Of a DNA stretch of 32,160 nucleotides, positions 1 through 7,821 are shown piece by piece. The notes below the pieces were generated by a model. The model ran no database searches and was not told where the DNA came from. It saw only the letters and a list, made by a program, of their open reading frames with translations. The DNA lies in NCBI GenBank assembly GCA_023393045.1, contig JAEWMV010000046.1:1-32160 (forward strand), in the 5' to 3' direction. Origin of the DNA: Bacillota bacterium (GTDB taxonomy: Bacteria; Bacillota; Clostridia; Christensenellales; CAG-138). The translations under genes were made by a program, and so were the position numbers. Numbering within the stretch: position 1 is the first letter of the stretch; each line of letters starts with the position of its first letter.

Positions 1-572
1 TCCGCGAGCCTGGGGAGCTGCGCTACGCGCCCGATGAAAATTTCCTCGCTGGCGTTCGTGAGGGAAGCGAGGTCCTTATAGTAATAGGTTTCGGAGGGAG
101 CGGTGATGACGGCGTTTTGTTCCGCGATATTTTCGCGTATAGCGGAGAGTGAAAGCTTCACGCCGGAAAAGACAACCTCGCCCTCGCCATTGACGGGAAG
201 AGGCCCGTCGGTGAGGAGCGTGAAGCCCGATGTATCCTCGCTGTAATAAACCTCGGCATCGTCGTCGCCGAGATAGAGGAGATAGGTTTCGTTCTCCTTC
301 ATCGCGCCATCCGTGCAGTGAATGAGATCGCCTCTGGCGGCGGTGCCCGCGAGCACCTCGTCCACCAGCAGGTCGTAGCAGGTGTCGCCGTCCTCGTTGA
401 TGTGGGAGCGTACGCATTTTCCCATCACCACGAGGGAGGAATTGCGATAAACGCGCTGCGCGTCCGACCAGACGCGCTCGTCGGACACCTTCGTGCCCGT
501 GGCGGAGGAACAGGCGCACAAAAGCAGCAGCACGGCCACGATGAGAGCCATGAGCCTTGTGCTTGATTTCAT
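1..572 (-). CDS. Putative lipoprotein, C-terminus cut by window edge
   Basis: The reading frame starts at the ATG at 572 with a strong GGAGGG site just upstream and runs open off the left edge (190 codons visible). The N-terminus has a short basic start (MKSSTR), a hydrophobic run and a lipobox-like LLCAC ending at Cys21, so export and lipid anchoring outside the membrane are expected. The mature part is polar and rich in Asp, Glu and Ser; I recognise no enzyme family. It includes a stretch near residues 45-75 (VVMGKCV, then DLLVDEVLAG) resembling small extracellular OB-like domains of hypothetical Firmicute lipoproteins, but that is only an impression. It lies 118 bases downstream of recR on the same strand. 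No terminator is visible between them, so co-transcription is possible. The function is unknown. Confidence 0.75.
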   Translation of the reverse strand, partial: MKSSTRLMALIVAVLLLLCACSSATGTKVSDERVWSDAQRVYRNSSLVVMGKCVRSHINEDGDTCYDLLVDEVLAGTAARGDLIHCTDGAMKENETYLLYLGDDDAEVYYSEDTSGFTLLTDGPLPVNGEGEVVFSGVKLSLSAIRENIAEQNAVITAPSETYYYKDLASLTNASEEIFIGRVAQLPRLA

Positions 573-690
573 GCGTTTCCCTCCTTCCTGCGCGGTCAAG
601 GGCTATCTATCATCATAAACGAAACACGCGTCCAAAAGGTTTCACAAAAGTAAATAAAATATGAACACGCCCGTCAATTTCCGGCAAAAT

Positions 691-1284
691 TCACATTTCC
701 CGCCGGCCTTCCATGGCCTTGAGGAGCGTCATCTCATCCACATACTCGAGGTTGCCGCCTATGGGGATGCCGTGGGCAATGCGCGTCACGCGCACGCCCT
801 TGGGCTTGAGCAGCCGCGCGATATAGCTCGCCGTGGCCTCGCCCTTCACGTCCGGGTTGGTGGCGAGTATCACCTCGCAGACACCGCCTTTTTCTATGCG
901 CTCCAGCAACTCTTTGATGCGGATGTCCCCGGGGCCGATGCCGTCCGTGGGGGAAATTGCGCCGTGGAGCACATGGTATTTGCCGCGGTACTCGCGCAGC
1001 TTCTCCATGGAAAAGACGTCACGCGCCTCCTCGACCACGCAGATGGTTTCCTCGCTTCGCTGCTTGTCCGCGCAGATGGCGCAGGGCTCCACGTCCGTGT
1101 AGTTGCCGCATACGGGGCAGAAGCGGATGTTGTCCCGCGCGCGCACGATTGCGCCCGCAAGCTCCCGCGCGCCGCCGTCGGGCATGTCGAGGATGAAATA
1201 CGCAAGCCGTTGCGCGCTTTTCGTCCCGATGCCGGGCAGGCGCGCAAGCTGCGTGACGAGCGCGTTGATGGAATCGACGCCCAT
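691..1284 (-). CDS. recR: Recombination mediator protein RecR
   Basis: The 197-residue product matches RecR over its whole expected length (about 198). It has the N-terminal helix-hairpin-helix (LARLPGIGTKSAQRLA, about residues 13-28), a four-cysteine zinc finger (C56-x2-C59 and C68-x2-C71), then a Toprim domain starting at TICVVEE. The C-terminal part ATNPDVKGEATASYIARLL and the end with IAHGIPIGGNLEYVDE are characteristic. RecR works with RecO and RecF to load RecA on gapped DNA in the cytoplasm. It follows ybaB by 7 bases and is the third gene of the dnaX-ybaB-recR operon, a gene order widespread in bacteria. Confidence 0.97.
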   Translation of the reverse strand: MGVDSINALVTQLARLPGIGTKSAQRLAYFILDMPDGGARELAGAIVRARDNIRFCPVCGNYTDVEPCAICADKQRSEETICVVEEARDVFSMEKLREYRGKYHVLHGAISPTDGIGPGDIRIKELLERIEKGGVCEVILATNPDVKGEATASYIARLLKPKGVRVTRIAHGIPIGGNLEYVDEMTLLKAMEGRREM

Positions 1285-1291
1285 ACCGGTA

Positions 1292-1624
1292 TCAGAACCC
1301 CAGATTCATTCCGCCGGTCACACGGTTCATTTCGGCGTTCATGGTCTCCTCCGCAGTGCGAAGCGCCTCGTTCACCGCGCTGATCACGAGGTCCTGCAGC
1401 ATCTCCACATCGTCCGGATCGACGCAGGCGGGGTCAATGGCGATGCTCTTTACTTCCTTGCGGCCGTAAACCGTCGCGGATACCGCGCCGCCGCCGACGG
1501 TGGCGGTGAATTCGCGCTCGGATATCTCCTGCTGAATGCGCGCCACGTCCTGCTGCATCTTCTGCGCCTGCTTCATGATCTGCTGCATATTGCCGCCCAT
1601 GCCGGGGAAGTTCGGTCGTGCCAT
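1292..1624 (-). CDS. ybaB: YbaB/EbfC family nucleoid-associated protein
   Basis: The 110-residue product is typical in length and sequence: a Gly/Met-rich N-terminus (NFPGMGGNMQQIMKQAQKMQ), the long amphipathic helix, then the TVGGGAVSATVYGRKEVKSI strand region and VDPDDVEMLQDLVISAVNEA. YbaB proteins form dimers that bind DNA with little sequence preference. They are nearly always encoded between dnaX and recR, as here. The gene starts 60 bases after the dnaX stop; the stop-to-start gap to recR is 7 bases, so the three genes are almost certainly co-transcribed. Confidence 0.95.
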   Translation of the reverse strand: MARPNFPGMGGNMQQIMKQAQKMQQDVARIQQEISEREFTATVGGGAVSATVYGRKEVKSIAIDPACVDPDDVEMLQDLVISAVNEALRTAEETMNAEMNRVTGGMNLGF

Positions 1625-1684
1625 ATTGCCCTCCGAAAGTCTATTTTAACAATTTATTATACATCATATTGCGGCGCGTGTCCA

Positions 1685-3274
1685 TCAATCCACAATTTCT
1701 ATGTTTGCGCCGAAAGCGTTCTTCGCGCGCTCCTCCAGCGAATCACCCGCGTTTGCGACGCGAAAGCGCAGCCGCGTGCCCGGCCGCAGGCTCTCGAGCA
1801 GGGGGGAGAGAAAGCCTTCCTGTTTTGTGAAAGCGTCCGCAAAGCTCTTCTGCGGGAAGCTCACAGAGAGCAGGTCGCCCGCAAGCTCCGCCGAGACCGT
1901 GCGGTACCACAGCGCCGCAAGCGAGGGATTCTTCTGCTGCACCAGCTTCTTGAGCGCGTCCCAGAGCGCGGGGCCGTCCAGCGGCGCGTCTTCCTCCGCG
2001 GAAGGGGGAGATGGTTCCTCATCGTCCTTTGCGGCGGACTTTGCCGCTTCCGCCTTCTTTTTCGGCGCGGCGGATGCGCTCACACCTTCGGTCGCTGCGG
2101 GCGCGGGGGAGGCGAAAAAAACGTTTTTCAGCCTTTCCTCAAGCTTTTCCATACGTTCCATCAAAAGCTCCGGAGTTTGTATAAGCTCCTCCTCGGGGGA
2201 GGTGATGCGAACCAGCGCGCATTCAAGCTGCACGCGCGGCAATGACATATAGCGCATGTTGCCCATCGCGCCCATCATGATGTCGATGGCGCGCAGCAGC
2301 GTTTCGGCGCGCACATTCTGCGCCTGCGCGATGTAACGGCGCATGGCGTCCTCCGTGCAGTCGAGTATGTCCGCGCAGTTGCCGCAGAGCTTGGCGAGCA
2401 GCAGCGCGCGAAGATGCGCGGTCAGATCGCGCGCGAAGCTCATCAGGTCGCGCCCGTCGGAGATAACACGGTCGAGCGCGCGAAGCGCCGCCTCGCGCTC
2501 GCCAGAAAGGAGCGTGCCCGCGACGGTGAAGAGGAAATCCCCCTCCATGCTGCCTAAAACCGAGTAGACCCCCTCGGCGGAAACATCGCTGCCGCAGAAG
2601 GCGAGGCATTGATCCGCGAGGGAGAGCGCGTCCCTCATGCCGCCCTCGGCGGCGCGTGCGATGGCGAGCAGGCCCTCATGGTCGATTTTTGCGCCCGCGT
2701 CCGTCACGGCGGCTTCCACGCAGCACACGATGTCGGCGACGGCGATCCTGTGGAAGTCGAAGCGCTGGCAGCGGGAGAGTATGGTGGCCGGGATGCTCTG
2801 CGGCTCGGTGGTTGCGAGTATGAATACGACGTGGGCTGGCGGCTCCTCCAGCGTTTTTAAGAGCGCGTTGTTCGCACTGCCGGAGAGCATGTGCGCCTCG
2901 TCTATGATATACACCTTGTGGGAGAGCTCAAGCGGCAAAAAGCGCGCCTTGTCGAGCAGCGCGCGCATGTCCTCCACGCGGCTGTTGGAGGCGGCGTCCA
3001 TCTCGATGATGTCCGCGGTCTCGCTTTGTGTGGTTAGGCAGGCCGCGCATTTGCCGCAGGGTTCGCCGTTTTCGGGGGCAAGGCAGTTCACGGCGCGCGC
3101 GAGTATTTTCGCGGTGCTGGTCTTGCCCGTGCCGCGCGTGCCGGAGAAAAGGTACGCGTGCGCGGTGCGCCCGGTGGTGATCTGGTTTTTTAAAATCGTG
3201 GTCACATGCTCCTGCCCGAGCACCTCGCTGAAGCGTTTGGGCCTGTATTTGCGATAGAGCGCCTGATATGCCAT
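1685..3274 (-). CDS. dnaX: DNA polymerase III subunits gamma/tau
   Basis: The 529-residue product has the clamp-loader AAA+ core: Walker A GTRGTGKTS (residues 45-53), a zinc-binding cluster with C64, C73, C76 and C79, Walker B IIDEAHML (123-130), the SRC sensor motif (167-169) and domain III to about residue 350. A Lys/Ala/Pro/Glu-rich linker (about 390-430) follows, then a C-terminal tau-like domain. The start has a GGAGG site 6 bases away. A run of seven T in the coding strand (plus-strand A run at 2115-2121) falls at codons V385-F386-F387, exactly at the end of domain III. It contains an in-phase T TTT TTC heptamer, a possible site for producing a shorter gamma form. The shared tau/gamma function is clamp loading in the replisome. 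Confidence 0.97.
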   Translation of the reverse strand: MAYQALYRKYRPKRFSEVLGQEHVTTILKNQITTGRTAHAYLFSGTRGTGKTSTAKILARAVNCLAPENGEPCGKCAACLTTQSETADIIEMDAASNSRVEDMRALLDKARFLPLELSHKVYIIDEAHMLSGSANNALLKTLEEPPAHVVFILATTEPQSIPATILSRCQRFDFHRIAVADIVCCVEAAVTDAGAKIDHEGLLAIARAAEGGMRDALSLADQCLAFCGSDVSAEGVYSVLGSMEGDFLFTVAGTLLSGEREAALRALDRVISDGRDLMSFARDLTAHLRALLLAKLCGNCADILDCTEDAMRRYIAQAQNVRAETLLRAIDIMMGAMGNMRYMSLPRVQLECALVRITSPEEELIQTPELLMERMEKLEERLKNVFFASPAPAATEGVSASAAPKKKAEAAKSAAKDDEEPSPPSAEEDAPLDGPALWDALKKLVQQKNPSLAALWYRTVSAELAGDLLSVSFPQKSFADAFTKQEGFLSPLLESLRPGTRLRFRVANAGDSLEERAKNAFGANIEIVD

Positions 3275-3324
3275 AGTGCCTCCGTAAAAAGCGTCACAAA
3301 AGCGGTCTTGCCTGTTTTTGCCTG

Positions 3325-3353
3325 ATATGATTATGCAAAACGCATGATGTCAA
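3325..3353 (-). promoter_or_regulatory. Probable promoter of dnaX-ybaB-recR
   Basis: On the minus strand a perfect -35 TTGACA (3353-3348) is followed after 17 bases by TCATAT (3330-3325), a weak -10 match. It lies about 50 bases upstream of the dnaX start. The -35 is convincing and the -10 is not; CATAAT, 5 bases nearer, is a better hexamer but badly spaced. Confidence 0.4.
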
Positions 3354-3381
3354 TATACATTTTAGCATTTCGCACACCTCA

Positions 3382-3410
3382 TTGCCATAGGTAAAAAAAT
3401 GCGGTATAAT
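3382..3410 (+). promoter_or_regulatory. Promoter of trpS
   Basis: TTGCCA (3382-3387), a 17-base spacer and a perfect TATAAT (3405-3410) give a strong sigma-A type promoter 45 bases before the trpS start. There is no room for a T-box leader, so this trpS is not under that type of tRNA control. Confidence 0.8.
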
Positions 3411-3455
3411 ACCATTCATGCTTAAAATATAAAAAAGGGAAAGTAGTCGGCGGCC

Positions 3456-4454
3456 ATGGAAAAGAAAAAAATCGTTTTCAGCGGAATTCAGCCCTCGGGT
3501 TCGCCCACTCTTGGCAATTATGTGGGGGCGCTGCGCAATTGGTCGTTGCTCCAGGGCGAGGACAGGTTTTGCTATTACTGCGTGGTCAATCTGCACGCGC
3601 TCACCGTAAAACAGGATCCGGACGATCTTCGCCGCCGCAGCGCGGAAACCATCGCGCTCATCATGGCCTGCGGCATCGACCCGAAAAACTCCGTGGTGTT
3701 CGTGCAAAGCCACGTCAAGGAGCATTGCGAATTAGCCTGGCTGCTTTCCTGCTCCACCTATATGGGCGAACTCAACCGCATGACGCAATTCAAGGATAAA
3801 TCCCAGAAGCATGCGGACAACATCAACGCGGGGCTCTATACCTATCCCGTGCTGATGGCCTCCGACATTTTGCTTTATCAGACCGACCTCGTGCCCGTGG
3901 GCGAGGATCAGCGCCAGCATATAGAAATCACGCGGGACGTCGCCATCCGTTTTAATAACGCGCACGGCGAGGTGTTTAAAATACCCGAGGGCTATATGCC
4001 AAAGGTCGGCGCGCGGGTGATGAGCCTGCAGGACCCGGCGCAGAAGATGAGCAAGTCCGACCCCAACCCCAACGGGTATGTGGCCATTATGGACGATCCT
4101 TCCGTTATCGCAAAAAAATTCAAGCGCGCCGTCACGGACAGCGACGGGCAGATCAAATACGACCCCGCCAACAAGCCCGGCGTGTCGAACCTGCTTGAAA
4201 TCTATACTTCCTTTACGGGCGCGAGCATCCCGCAGGCGGAGGAGCATTTTGCGGGGCAGGGCTACGGCGCGCTCAAGGGCGAGACCGCGGACGCCGTCAT
4301 CGCGGAGCTGACCCCCGTGCAGGAGCGTTTCCGCGCCTATATGGCGGACGAGGCGTACCTTCGCTCCGTCATGGAGGACGGCGCGGCGCGCGCGGCGAAG
4401 AACGCCGCAGAAACGCTCAAAAAAGCCTATCACGCCGTGGGGCTGGACGCGTGA
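3456..4454 (+). CDS. trpS: Tryptophan--tRNA ligase
   Basis: The 332-residue product has the class I synthetase signatures of TrpRS: PSGSPTLGNYVGAL (13-26), the HIGH-equivalent region in which LGN replaces the usual IGN, and KMSKS at 197-201. Other TrpRS hallmarks are the SCSTYMGELNRMTQFKDK segment and PVGEDQRQHIE. It charges tRNA-Trp with tryptophan using ATP in the cytoplasm. The length is normal (about 330). A GGGAAAG site lies a little far (13 bases) from the ATG, but the start is fixed by the family N-terminus. It reads divergently from dnaX with its own promoter. Confidence 0.98.
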   Translation: MEKKKIVFSGIQPSGSPTLGNYVGALRNWSLLQGEDRFCYYCVVNLHALTVKQDPDDLRRRSAETIALIMACGIDPKNSVVFVQSHVKEHCELAWLLSCSTYMGELNRMTQFKDKSQKHADNINAGLYTYPVLMASDILLYQTDLVPVGEDQRQHIEITRDVAIRFNNAHGEVFKIPEGYMPKVGARVMSLQDPAQKMSKSDPNPNGYVAIMDDPSVIAKKFKRAVTDSDGQIKYDPANKPGVSNLLEIYTSFTGASIPQAEEHFAGQGYGALKGETADAVIAELTPVQERFRAYMADEAYLRSVMEDGAARAAKNAAETLKKAYHAVGLDA

Positions 4455-4458
4455 TCAA

Positions 4459-4504
4459 TTGACAATCGAGAGTTGACAGTTGACATTCGCTTAAGGTATT
4501 GACG
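4459..4504 (+). repeat. Cluster of four TTGAC repeats
   Basis: Right after the trpS stop the hexamer TTGACA occurs at 4459, 4473 and 4480, followed by TTGACG at 4499. The spacing is irregular (14, 7 and 19 bases). It resembles short degenerate TTGACA-type spacer repeats of clostridial genomes more than a working promoter, because no good -10 follows any copy. The stretch ends in a weak hairpin (ACGGC 4502-4506 with GCCGT 4524-4528) that lacks a T-run. Confidence 0.5.
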
Positions 4505-4555
4505 GCTTCCGCACTAAGGGGAGGCCGTTCAGATTTATACAACGGGAGGGCGCAT

Positions 4556-5278
4556 ATGCGCGGACTGGGCACGATTGTGAACGTGGCGGCGGTCATCGCC
4601 GGCGGACTACTGGGACTACTCATAAAAAATGGCCTCAAGCAGCGCGTGCAGGACACGCTCGTGCAGGCGCTGGGACTGAGCACCCTATTCCTTGGTATTT
4701 CAGGCGCGCTGACGGGTTTGTTGACGCTCTCGGAAGAGGGCAAGCTCACGACCACAGGCACGGCGGTGCTGATTGCATCCCTCGTGGGCGGCGGGCTGAT
4801 TGGGGAGCTTATTAACATCGAGCAATGGCTTGAGCGTTTTGGAGAATGGCTCAAGCGCAAATCGAAAAGCGAGAACGACGCGGGCTTCCTCAGCGGCTTT
4901 ATTACCGCGTCCTTCGTGATCTGCATCGGCGCGATGGCGGTCGTCGGCTCCATTGAGGACGGGCTTTCCGGCAACGCCTCCATGCTCTATGCAAAATCCG
5001 CGCTGGACGCCGTCATCGTGATGATATTTGCCTCGACCTACGGCAAGGGCGCCATCTTCTCCGCCATACCCGTGGGCATCTTCCAGGGTTCCATCACGCT
5101 GCTTGCGGGGCTGGTCGCGCCGTATCTGGGCGCGGCGGTCATTGCAAGCCTTTCCTTTGTGGGGTCCGCGCTCATCTTCTGCGTGGGCGTCAACCTCGTT
5201 TGGGGCAAAAAGTTCAAGGTGGCGAATCTCTTGCCCGCGCTCATCATCGCGGGAGGAATCGCGGGCTTCATGGGGTAA
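4556..5278 (+). CDS. DUF554 family membrane protein
   Basis: The 240-residue product matches the DUF554 (YdfK/YqgA-like) family of small integral membrane proteins. It opens with MRGLGTIVNVAAVIAGGLLG, has the polar loop with LINIEQWLERFGEWL, then FVICIGAMAVVGSIEDG and DAVIVMIFASTYGKGAIFSA, which are family hallmarks. About seven hydrophobic segments are visible. The function of the family is unknown. I chose the ATG at 4556, preceded by GGGAGGG, over an in-frame ATG at 4499 because the family begins at MRGLG. It lies 100 bases after trpS and ends before a strong terminator. Confidence 0.88.
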   Translation: MRGLGTIVNVAAVIAGGLLGLLIKNGLKQRVQDTLVQALGLSTLFLGISGALTGLLTLSEEGKLTTTGTAVLIASLVGGGLIGELINIEQWLERFGEWLKRKSKSENDAGFLSGFITASFVICIGAMAVVGSIEDGLSGNASMLYAKSALDAVIVMIFASTYGKGAIFSAIPVGIFQGSITLLAGLVAPYLGAAVIASLSFVGSALIFCVGVNLVWGKKFKVANLLPALIIAGGIAGFMG

Positions 5279-5343
5279 GCCGCGCGCGTTGATTCAATGG
5301 ATAATGAAAAGGGCCCTCGCAAGACGAGGGTCTGTAGCATGTT

Positions 5344-5371
5344 AAAAAAGTGGCGGCGCCACTTTTTTGTT
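5344..5371. terminator. Intrinsic terminator after the DUF554 gene
   Basis: An 11-bp perfect inverted repeat pairs 5344-5354 (six A then GTGGC) with 5358-5368 (GCCAC then six T), with a 3-base loop. The stem is flanked by A-run and T-run, so it can terminate in both directions. A second hairpin just before it (CCCTCG 5314-5319 with CGAGGG 5325-5330) has no T-run. Confidence 0.85.
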
Positions 5372-5467
5372 TTACAGGTTTTACATTGCGTCCGCAGTTC
5401 CGGGCGTGATACGATGACAAAAAGACCTGCGGAGAGAAAACAGACGTTTTTTGCGCATGTGCAACTG

Positions 5468-5510
5468 CCGGTTGACACATTTCCAAGCCTGCTTTATAGC
5501 GCGCAACCGG
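5468..5510 (+). promoter_or_regulatory. Promoter of the XRE gene inside an inverted repeat
   Basis: A perfect TTGACA (5472-5477), 17 bases and TATAGC (5495-5500) form a strong promoter 67 bases before the gene start. Perfect 7-bp arms CCGGTTG (5468-5474) and CAACCGG (5504-5510) bracket it: one overlaps the -35 and the other sits at the start of transcription. That placement suits a repressor operator, perhaps for autoregulation by the XRE protein. Confidence 0.65.
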
Positions 5511-5567
5511 AAAGATTGGTATGCTTGAAGCACGATATCGTAAATCAAATTTTGTTGGAGGAAGATT

Positions 5568-6548
5568 ATGATTCTCGCGGATAAAATACTCGCGCTCAGG
5601 AAAAGCAGCGGGTACTCGCAGGAGGAACTTGCGGAAAAGCTCAACGTCACGCGCCAGTCCATATCAAAATGGGAGAGCGCGGCGAGCATACCCGACATCA
5701 GCAAGATACTCGAGCTTGCGCGGCTCTTCGGCGTGACGACGGATTATTTATTGAAGGACGATATGGACGCGCCCTCGTACACGGCGCAGGATGACTTCGG
5801 CAACGTCAAGCGCGTTTCCGTGCAGGAGGCAAACGCCTACACGGCGGATTACGCGCTCTATGCAAAGCGCACTGCCTTGGGCGTGATGCTGTGCATATTA
5901 AGCCCCGTGCTGCTCATCCTCCTCAACGGCCTCTCATCGACGGAGTTCCCGGGCTCGGTGCTCTCGGAAGAGCTCGCCGCGGGCATCGGCGTGGTGGCGC
6001 TGCTTGCCCTGGTTGCCTCGGCGGTCACGCTCTTCATCGTAAGCCTGTCCGGCGTGCGGCGCTACGAGTATCTCCAGCACGGCGAATTCGAGCTGGAGTA
6101 TGGCGTGGAGGGCATCGTGCGGGAAAAGTGGAACGCCTTTGAAACAAGGCACACCGCTATGGTCGCCATCGGCGTTGTGCTGTGCATACTCTCCTGCGTG
6201 CCGCTGATTATCGCCGGGCTCTCGGACGCGCCCGATTACGTGCTGATATCCCTCGCGGCGCTGCTGCTGTGCATCGTCGCCTTCGCGGTCAATCTGCTCG
6301 TGCGCGCCAGCATGAAAAAGGAAAGCTTCGACAAACTCCTGCGCGAGGGGGAATACAGCATCCGCGAGCGGGAGGAAAACAAGCGCGCAAGCAAGTTCAG
6401 CGCCATTTACTGGCCCTGCGTCACGGCGGTTTACCTTGCCGCAAGCTTCATCACCAACCGCTGGGATCTGACGTGGATCATCTGGCCCGTCACCTCGCTC
6501 CTGTTCGCCGCGATTTCGGCGGCGCTCAAGCAAAGCAAGAACGATTAA
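5568..6548 (+). CDS. XRE-family regulator with six membrane segments
   Basis: The 326-residue product begins with a classic Cro/C1-type helix-turn-helix (residues 5-62, with GYSQEELAEKLNVTRQSISK as the two key helices). The rest is membrane: hydrophobic segments near residues 104-125, 135-162, 192-214, 222-243, 280-300 and 303-323, with a charged cytoplasmic loop between the fourth and fifth. Such HTH-plus-membrane proteins are common in Clostridia and are thought to be membrane-anchored regulators, often of a cell-envelope or antibiotic stress response; the ligand is unknown. The start has a GGAGG site 7 bases away. The gene stands alone between a terminator and a convergent gene pair, which favours self-regulation through the inverted repeat at its promoter. 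Confidence 0.85.
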   Translation: MILADKILALRKSSGYSQEELAEKLNVTRQSISKWESAASIPDISKILELARLFGVTTDYLLKDDMDAPSYTAQDDFGNVKRVSVQEANAYTADYALYAKRTALGVMLCILSPVLLILLNGLSSTEFPGSVLSEELAAGIGVVALLALVASAVTLFIVSLSGVRRYEYLQHGEFELEYGVEGIVREKWNAFETRHTAMVAIGVVLCILSCVPLIIAGLSDAPDYVLISLAALLLCIVAFAVNLLVRASMKKESFDKLLREGEYSIREREENKRASKFSAIYWPCVTAVYLAASFITNRWDLTWIIWPVTSLLFAAISAALKQSKND

Positions 6549-6583
6549 AAACCGCGCTCTGCACGCGGCGGTATATGAAAACG

Positions 6584-6613
6584 GGGGCGGCTGTAATAGG
6601 CCGCTCCTATTTT
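6584..6613 (+). terminator. Probable terminator of the XRE gene
   Basis: GGGGCGGC (6584-6591) pairs with GCCGCTCC (6600-6607) with one G-T pair and an 8-base loop, followed by TATTTT. It overlaps the stop codon of the convergent small gene. Confidence 0.5.
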
Positions 6614-6873
6614 CCGTCTATGTGCTTCTCCTTGAAACGGATGACCCAGAAAACGCCTACCACAACAGCCATGATGGGGAAAAGCGAGATGAGGATGTAC
6701 AATCCGATATCGGGTCGCGCATCGCCCTGTTCGGCCGTTTGGCCGGGAGCGGGGCTCGCTCTGGGCGTGGATTCCACGCTTGCGGGCGCAAAGGCGGCGT
6801 AGCCTTGGGCATGTGCCAACATAGGCAGGGCGAGCAGGGCGGCCGCCAGCAGAAGAACGAGCGCTTTTTTCAT
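6607..6873 (-). CDS. Small exported/membrane protein, unknown
   Basis: The 88-residue product has a clear signal peptide (MKKALVLLLAAALLALPMLA, likely cut after AHA), a Pro/Ala/Ser-rich linker, one transmembrane segment (about residues 57-80) and a short basic tail. I recognise no family. Its ATG lies 1 base after the TGA of the PhzF-like gene, with an AGAGGG site inside that gene's end, so the two are translated from one message. Nothing in the sequence links it to the PhzF function. Confidence 0.65.
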   Translation of the reverse strand: MKKALVLLLAAALLALPMLAHAQGYAAFAPASVESTPRASPAPGQTAEQGDARPDIGLYILISLFPIMAVVVGVFWVIRFKEKHIDGK

Positions 6874-6874
6874 A

Positions 6875-7720
6875 TCAACCCTCTCTTACGACGCCGCTTC
6901 CGCCCACGCGTATCTTCGGCGCGCCGTCGGCTTCAAGCGTCAGCATGGAATAGATCTTCGAGGGCTTGCCCATCGCCTCGCCCTGAACGAACAGGTTGGT
7001 TTCACCCGGCTTAATTTTGCCCCGATTGTAAAGATAATACGTGAGCGCGCCGTTTGAAGTGCCCGTCGCTGCCTCCTCGCTGATGCCGTAGAGCGGGGCG
7101 AAGTTGCGGCAGTATGCCGAAGCGTTTTCCGCAAAGGCGAAGGCGTGCACGCCCGTCACCCCAAGCTGCTTGGATAGGAGGGCAATCGCGTCGAAATCGG
7201 GATTCATCGCCGCGAGCAAATCACGGCTTTTGATCGGCAGCATGATATCGGGAAGGCCCGCGTCGACGGCCGCGGGAAGCAGGTCGCCGCACGTGTCCTT
7301 TGGCAGTGCGAACATGGCGAGCAGCGTTTGCGCGTCCGCGTCGTCCAGCGAAAAAAGCTCCTTGGGGCTTGCCATGTCGAGCCACACGAGGCCGCCGCGC
7401 ACGTCCACCGTTATGTCGCCCGCGCCCGTGCGGGCCGTATAGCGCCCGCCCTCCGCGATTATGCCGAGTCTTTGCATCAGAGAGAAAGCGCCCACCGTGG
7501 CGTGTCCGCAAAGGGGGACTTCCTCCACAGGGGTGAAGTAGCGGATGCAAAAAGCGCCGTCCCCAAGCGGAAGCACAAACGCCGTTTCCGAAAAACCGAT
7601 TTTTGCCGCCGCGGCGCGCATGGCTTCCTCGCCGGGCAGCGCATCCTCAAAAAGAGCGACGCCGGCAGGGTTCCCGCCAAGGGGCGCGTCGGTAAACACA
7701 TCGACCGTATAGACTTTCAT
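6875..7720 (-). CDS. PhzF family epimerase/isomerase
   Basis: The 281-residue product has the PhzF/DapF-like two-lobed fold signatures. The N-terminus is VDVFTDAPLGGNPAGV, followed by the catalytic glutamate in GFSETAFV (E45), the motif PLCGHATVGA (69-78) and EEAATGTSNGAL near residue 215. PhzF itself isomerises a dihydroxyanthranilate in phenazine synthesis, but most members in non-phenazine bacteria have unknown substrates, and no phenazine genes are present here. The length is normal for the family (about 260-300). The start has GGAGGG 4 bases upstream. It is divergent from feoAB and shares a 130-base regulatory region with it. Confidence 0.9.
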   Translation of the reverse strand: MKVYTVDVFTDAPLGGNPAGVALFEDALPGEEAMRAAAAKIGFSETAFVLPLGDGAFCIRYFTPVEEVPLCGHATVGAFSLMQRLGIIAEGGRYTARTGAGDITVDVRGGLVWLDMASPKELFSLDDADAQTLLAMFALPKDTCGDLLPAAVDAGLPDIMLPIKSRDLLAAMNPDFDAIALLSKQLGVTGVHAFAFAENASAYCRNFAPLYGISEEAATGTSNGALTYYLYNRGKIKPGETNLFVQGEAMGKPSKIYSMLTLEADGAPKIRVGGSGVVREG

Positions 7721-7771
7721 ATGCCCTCCATCGGATAAGTCGGTGTGATGAATGTATCCATGATACCATAT

Positions 7772-7820
7772 ATTATGCTAAAGCGCTATTGACGCCGGGT
7801 GTGCGGAGTTGTAGCATAAT
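7772..7820. promoter_or_regulatory. Divergent phzF-like/feoAB control region with 9-bp inverted repeat
   Basis: ATTATGCTA (7772-7780) and its exact reverse complement TAGCATAAT (7812-7820) are 40 bases apart centre to centre, about four helical turns. The right copy carries the feoAB -10; the left copy gives the same TAGCAT hexamer on the minus strand, towards the phzF-like gene. The symmetry could reflect a shared operator or just matching -10 regions. Confidence 0.45.
7789..7817 (+). promoter_or_regulatory. Promoter of feoAB
   Basis: TTGACG (7789-7794), 17 bases and TAGCAT (7812-7817) lie 33 bases before the feoAB start. Both hexamers are near consensus. Confidence 0.6.
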
Positions 7821-7821
7821 C

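Noticed and set aside
2040..2075. Possible E. coli-type slippery A-rich site in dnaX at the Lys-Lys-Lys codons
   Set aside because: The sequence reads G AAA AAG, not A AAA AAG, so the heptamer rule is not met; the T-run nearby is the better candidate.
3275..3455. Signal recognition particle RNA or T-box between dnaX and trpS
   Set aside because: SRP RNA is often found near dnaX in Firmicutes, but this 181-base gap has no GGAA-tetraloop hairpin or T-box motif and is filled by two promoters.
5312..5332. Hairpin after the DUF554 gene as a first terminator
   Set aside because: The stem is good but there is no T-run; the adjacent hairpin at 5344-5371 is the real terminator.
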